Below the pieces are notes generated by a model, which saw only the letters and a program-made list of their open reading frames with translations, searched no databases and was not told where the DNA came from. 64,000 nucleotides of DNA from Gossypium raimondii (lineage: Eukaryota; Streptophyta; Magnoliopsida; Malvales; Malvaceae): contig NC_068570.1 of assembly GCF_025698545.1 (NCBI RefSeq), positions 51,541,924 to 51,605,923 of the forward strand. The letters are read 5' to 3'. Position 1 is the stretch's first letter; every line of letters begins with the position of its first letter. Below are positions 60,511-64,000 of the stretch, piece by piece. Made by a program: the position numbers and the translations under genes.

Positions 60511-60674
60511 ATAGGTTTCTAGTTAGACCACATTGGTATCGAAGAGCTAATATGTGACCCAAGCAAAGAAAGATTTAACACACATCTTGAATGAGGTCCA
60601 GCCTCCACGTGCCATCTACATATGCATCTTCTATTTCTATAATCCGCGAAATGTTTGGCATAGGCACAGTCTTA

Positions 60675-60800
60675 GGGCCAGTTCTTCATTGCTTTTGAAA
60701 AGTGCTTTTGAGAAGTGCTGTGAAAAAGTGCTTTTAAGAAGTGCTTTTGAAAAATTTGAATGTTTGATATTGCTGTCAAAAAGTGCTTTTGAAGAATAAA
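60675..60800. repeat. Interspersed AAGTGCTTTTG motif, element end
   Basis: AAGTGCTTTT(G/A) or a close variant occurs five times within about 125 bp, starting after AGGGCCAGTTCTTCATTG, a sequence reminiscent of hAT-type MITE termini. The opposite terminus was not found. Confidence 0.55.
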
Positions 60801-61918
60801 ATGTCAATTTTAGACATGATATGATAAAGTAACAAATATGTATTTAAATAATATTCAAATTAGTTAATATTATGATATTTTAGCAAAAATATAAAAAATA
60901 ATTTATTATAACTTATTGTTAATATTTTAATATATAATATTAATTTTAAATATTTCCAAGTAATTAATATTAATTATTTATTAAATTTAATTAGAATATA
61001 TAAACTATATTTAAATATAAAAAGTAAATATTTGTAATTAGATATTGACACAATTGTATTATTATAAAATTATTTTTATTTTTAATTAATGTTTTAACAC
61101 ATTTATATTATATTATTTTAAAATGTATTTGAATATATAACTCATATTATATATTAATATAACATAGAAAATATAAACCTAACAAATTAAAATATTACAT
61201 ATATTTGGATTAAAGTTTTAAAAGGGATAATATTTATATACCAAATATAAAACATTAACCAACCGAAAATTTTGATTGAAATTCTTTCTTACTGGACAAA
61301 AGGATGATCTTCATGGCAAAATATTATTGTGTGAGGTTGCATGCTTTATTTGGAGTTGCAATGACTGCAGGGTTGGTCTTAGCTAGGATACTTGTTAAAT
61401 GATATGTTCACAGCTTCCAATTCAGTTTTTCCTTACATCACTCCTCACATAAATAGTTTTGGTTGCATTCAACTCTAACAAGGCCGGACATTAGGAGCTT
61501 TTTGCCACCCGGAACCTGTGTACTTTGAAGCAATCAGGAGATTCAAAAATTATTTATCTTTTCTCGCCCTACTCAAAAAGAGGTCAGAAGTGAAAGTACT
61601 CAAATATTAGACAAAAAGAATCACTCAGGTATCAGGAGTAGAGTTCTGATAAGGGAAAACTCAATATTGGGGACGCCATGCGTGCGACACATAATAACAT
61701 ATATTTATACTATAACGCTACAATTTAAACACAATAAACAGATCTGCCATGCCAAAGGAGCACATCCACAAGGCATTAAGTGTAGACCACATAAAATAAC
61801 ATAATAGATAGGATACCAAACTCAGCATTCACAAAAAAGCCTAAGCTAACTCTGGGTCTTCACTATTCAAAATATCTAACACTAGGCAAAACTTGTTTAC
61901 CAAAAATTAAAAAGCAGT

Positions 61919-62156
61919 CTAAGCCACAACAGAAGGCTTAGAAGCAGAAGAGAGCTTAGACCTCCTCTTTGCTAAACTCTCACAACCGTGCTCCCTCTGC
62001 TCCTTCAACCTCATGGCAAGCAATTTCTAGTACTCAGCTGCCTCAGCCTTGGCCTTTGTAATTTTTTTCTTCTTCTCTGCAATTCTAGTTAGCTTCCTCC
62101 GGAGTGTCAATGGAGTTGCCAACCTCTGGATTTTGGAGCTTTCTTGACCTTATTGC
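61919..62156 (-). pseudogene. Ribosomal protein eS6 (RPS6) C-terminal exon, pseudogene
   Basis: The minus strand after an AG acceptor at 62,157-62,158 encodes the Lys/Arg-rich C-terminus of eS6: [61 protein letters not shown], ending VVA and TAG at 61,919-61,921. Two lesions: one base lost in the A-run of CCAAAATCC (near 62,130), shifting frame, and an in-frame TAG where the family has CAG (after AAEY). An intron-like sequence precedes the exon, so it is a segmental duplicate, not a processed copy. Earlier exons are not found in the window. Confidence 0.82.
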
Positions 62157-62725
62157 CTGTAAAACCGTAAAAGTTATCGCAAGTAATAGTTACAATCAAG
62201 AAATCATCATTTTCACCAAGCTTTGTATAATTCTAGCTGAAACCCAAAATCCAATATCCTACTTCCAGCATACACCACGCATGAGTAAATGGTAAAGCAA
62301 AACATGTTTCCAGGAATAGAAGTAAATAGATTGTTACAGTGTACAAGCTGCAGTGTTTGCAAAAGGCAATCATGAAAATATTGGTCAACAGATTGTTGCA
62401 GCACATCAAAATCTTGTTGTAAAATATTTTTGGAGCTTTACTGACCTTATTGCCTGCAAAACCAGAAAAGTTATCAGCAAGTAATAGTTACAATCAAGAA
62501 ATCATCATTTTCACCAAGCCTGTATAATTCTATCTGAAACCCAAAATCCAATATCCTACTTCCAGCATACACCACGCATGAGTAAATGGTAAAGCAAAAC
62601 ATGTTTCCAGGAATAGTAGTAAACAGATTGTTACAGTGTACAAGCTGCGGTGTTTGCAAAAGCCAATCATGAAAATATTGGTCAGCAGATTGTTGCAAAG
62701 ACATCAAAATCTTGTTGTAAAAGAT
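62131..62725. repeat. Direct duplication of the eS6 exon start plus intron (period ~298 bp)
   Basis: 62,131-62,428 and about 62,429-62,725 are near-identical (shared AGTAATAGTTACAATCAAG, CATACACCACGCATGAGTAA, CAGATTGTTGCA and so on). The second copy includes a short stretch of eS6 exon (62,430-62,453) with an undamaged A-run and an AG acceptor (CAG) at 62,454-62,456. Confidence 0.85.
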
Positions 62726-63257
62726 TGTTGATATTAGCAAGAAGTAAACTTTGGCCTTTAGCCTTAACAAGTAATGTGATAAGAGAAGTTTCCAACCTAA
62801 GTTAAGTGTTAAAAAAATCATATAAAACGAAAAAGAAAATGGGGGAAGCAAATGTTTTAGTCGTTCACATCTGAGCCTAAGAATCAAAAGAAGTTTATAA
62901 GAAGAAACTCATTAACAGACATTACAAACAATAGGCTAAAAATAAATAGATCTGATAATATGGGTCAAACCATCTAGCCAATGGCATTGATTGGTCAAGA
63001 AATTTACATTAGACGTTTCTAACTTATGAACTTTGAACAATGGATGAGGACCAGCATTTGCAACTCTATGACACCATGATATTTTACCATTAAAATGGGG
63101 TTTAAAATTTTAATCAATATCTTGTGAAGTGCATTGATTCAATTATGTTAACCATTGTATCAAATATCTACTACATGAATGAACTAATCCATCCAGTACT
63201 AAAAAATTCAAGAACAAAACAAACATTTTCAAGCCCAATCCAAATACAAGAAGAAAT
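62726..63257. other. No gene recognised (likely eS6 intron remnant and intergenic)
   Basis: AT-rich sequence between the duplicated eS6 intron and the next LTR. No further eS6 exon found. Confidence 0.4.
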
Positions 63258-64000
63258 TGTAACACCCCTAACTCATATCCGTCGCCGGATTAGGATTAAG
63301 GAGTGATACTAAATATTGAAACATTTCACTTAACAGAATGAACCAAATATCAAGCTGCATATAAATATGTGTCTTGAATATGTAAATATATATATTTAAA
63401 ATCCTAATTTATTTCACCTAATTATCAAAAACAATTTATTCGCCAAAAATATAAGTCATTAACAATCCACACTAAATATCAATCATGCTTTACTAATTAA
63501 AAATTTTATATCATTCAAATACTTAAAACATTTTAAGAATTAACATTTATCATTACATATCATATGCCGAGCCAATATTAAAACTACTATTTGCATACAT
63601 TTATTTCATTAATAAATGATTAACTATGTAACATACTACAGACATAAAGGACCAACTCTATTTTGGACAGCAATTATTCAACAAATTGGACAGCAATAAC
63701 ATGCTCAAAATGGACAGCATTATACATCAAATTAGACAGCTTAAATATACCCAAAATTGGACAGCATTATACATCAAATTAGACAGCTTAAATATACTCA
63801 CAATTGGACAGCATTATACATCAAATTAGATAGCTTAAATATACTCACAATTGGACAGCATTATATATTAAAATGGACAGCATCAATACACTCAAAATTG
63901 GACAGCATTATACATTAAAATGGACAGCATCAGTATACCCAAAATTGGACAACATTACACATTAAAATGGACAGCATCAATACACTCAAAATTGGACAGC
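63258..64000. mobile_element. Start of another LTR (continues beyond window)
   Basis: It begins TGTAACACCCCTAACTCATA then CCGTCGCCGGATTAGG, which I recognise as an LTR terminus common in Malvaceae gypsy elements. The other end is outside the window, so solo or complete status is unknown. It contains a 47-bp tandem array. Confidence 0.6.
63665..64000. repeat. 47-bp tandem array (GGACAGCATTATACAT)
   Basis: GGACAGC(A) recurs at 63,712, 63,759, 63,806, 63,853, 63,900, 63,947 and 63,994, exactly 47 bp apart. Each unit has two half-units, one with TTGGACAGC and one with TTAGACAGC or ATGGACAGC. The array runs off the window edge. Confidence 0.9.

Larger units (their letters stand above)
58179..61918. 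other. Intergenic repeat-derived sequence without recognised genes
   Basis: 58,780-59,700 is less AT-rich and looks like an old dispersed repeat, but I see neither termini nor a domain. 59,835-60,510 is MITE-like. 60,675-60,800 repeats AAGTGCTTTTG. 60,800-61,260 is almost pure A/T. Only short accidental frames occur. Confidence 0.45.

Noticed and set aside
63665..64000. Regular 47-bp repeats as a possible CRISPR array or centromeric satellite
   Set aside because: Whole unit repeats, not repeat plus unique spacers. Too short and within an LTR for a centromere call.

Overview
The window is plant nuclear DNA. It is AT-rich, its genes carry many GT-AG introns, it encodes plastid-directed proteins, and it is dense in LTR retrotransposons, Mutator-like elements (MULEs) and MITEs. 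The gene set is that of a eudicot. The repeat families (a MULE carrying a plant-mobile-domain gene, a Tekay-like Ty3/gypsy element) look to me like those of Malvaceae such as cotton (Gossypium); that is recall and inference, not a search result.

Layout. 1-11,780: a MULE (copy 1, left end outside the window) whose plant-mobile-domain (PMD) gene is split by a 9.66 kb Ty3/gypsy element (825-10,481). 13,244-15,269: an intact group IIb WRKY transcription factor gene. 15,622-22,367: a complete but decayed second MULE of the same family (copy 2), with a perfect 9-bp target duplication, a transposase pseudogene and an opposing PMD pseudogene. 22,377-28,385: MITEs around a kinase-less WAK-type receptor-like gene (24,210-25,366, +) and a convergent pectate lyase gene (25,564-26,895, -). 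28,443-30,796: a PLP-homeostasis (YggS/PROSC) gene. 31,867-34,113: an intronless PPR gene. 34,701-37,395 (-): a GT14-type glycosyltransferase. 38,315-44,826 (-): an organellar leucyl-tRNA synthetase in 20 exons. 46,468-47,644 (+): the Rubisco chaperone RbcX. 47,645-64,000: no intact gene recognised; it holds a hAT-like element, MITEs, a truncated Ty1/copia element, a 2.46 kb solo LTR with its target duplication, a broken ribosomal protein eS6 fragment with an internal duplication, and at the right edge the start of another LTR containing a 47-bp tandem array.

How the genes relate. They are ordinary independent plant nuclear genes, not an operon. From memory, the Arabidopsis counterparts RbcX1 (At4g04330), LeuRS/EMB2369 (At4g04350), a PPR gene (At4g04370) and WRKY42 (At4g04450) lie in this order on chromosome 4, so the window looks like an ancestral gene block, read in reverse, expanded by transposons. 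LeuRS and RbcX are divergent neighbours and both probably act in the chloroplast. The WAK-type gene and the pectate lyase, both concerned with cell-wall pectin, are convergent neighbours.

The most unusual structures are: an inverted copy of the LTR terminus capping one end of the gypsy element; two same-family MULEs bracketing the WRKY gene; an apparently mutated splice acceptor in the WAK-type gene with an in-frame substitute 15 nt downstream; a near-palindromic 787-bp MITE just upstream of the YggS-type gene; and the copia fragment bounded by a 17-bp direct repeat.
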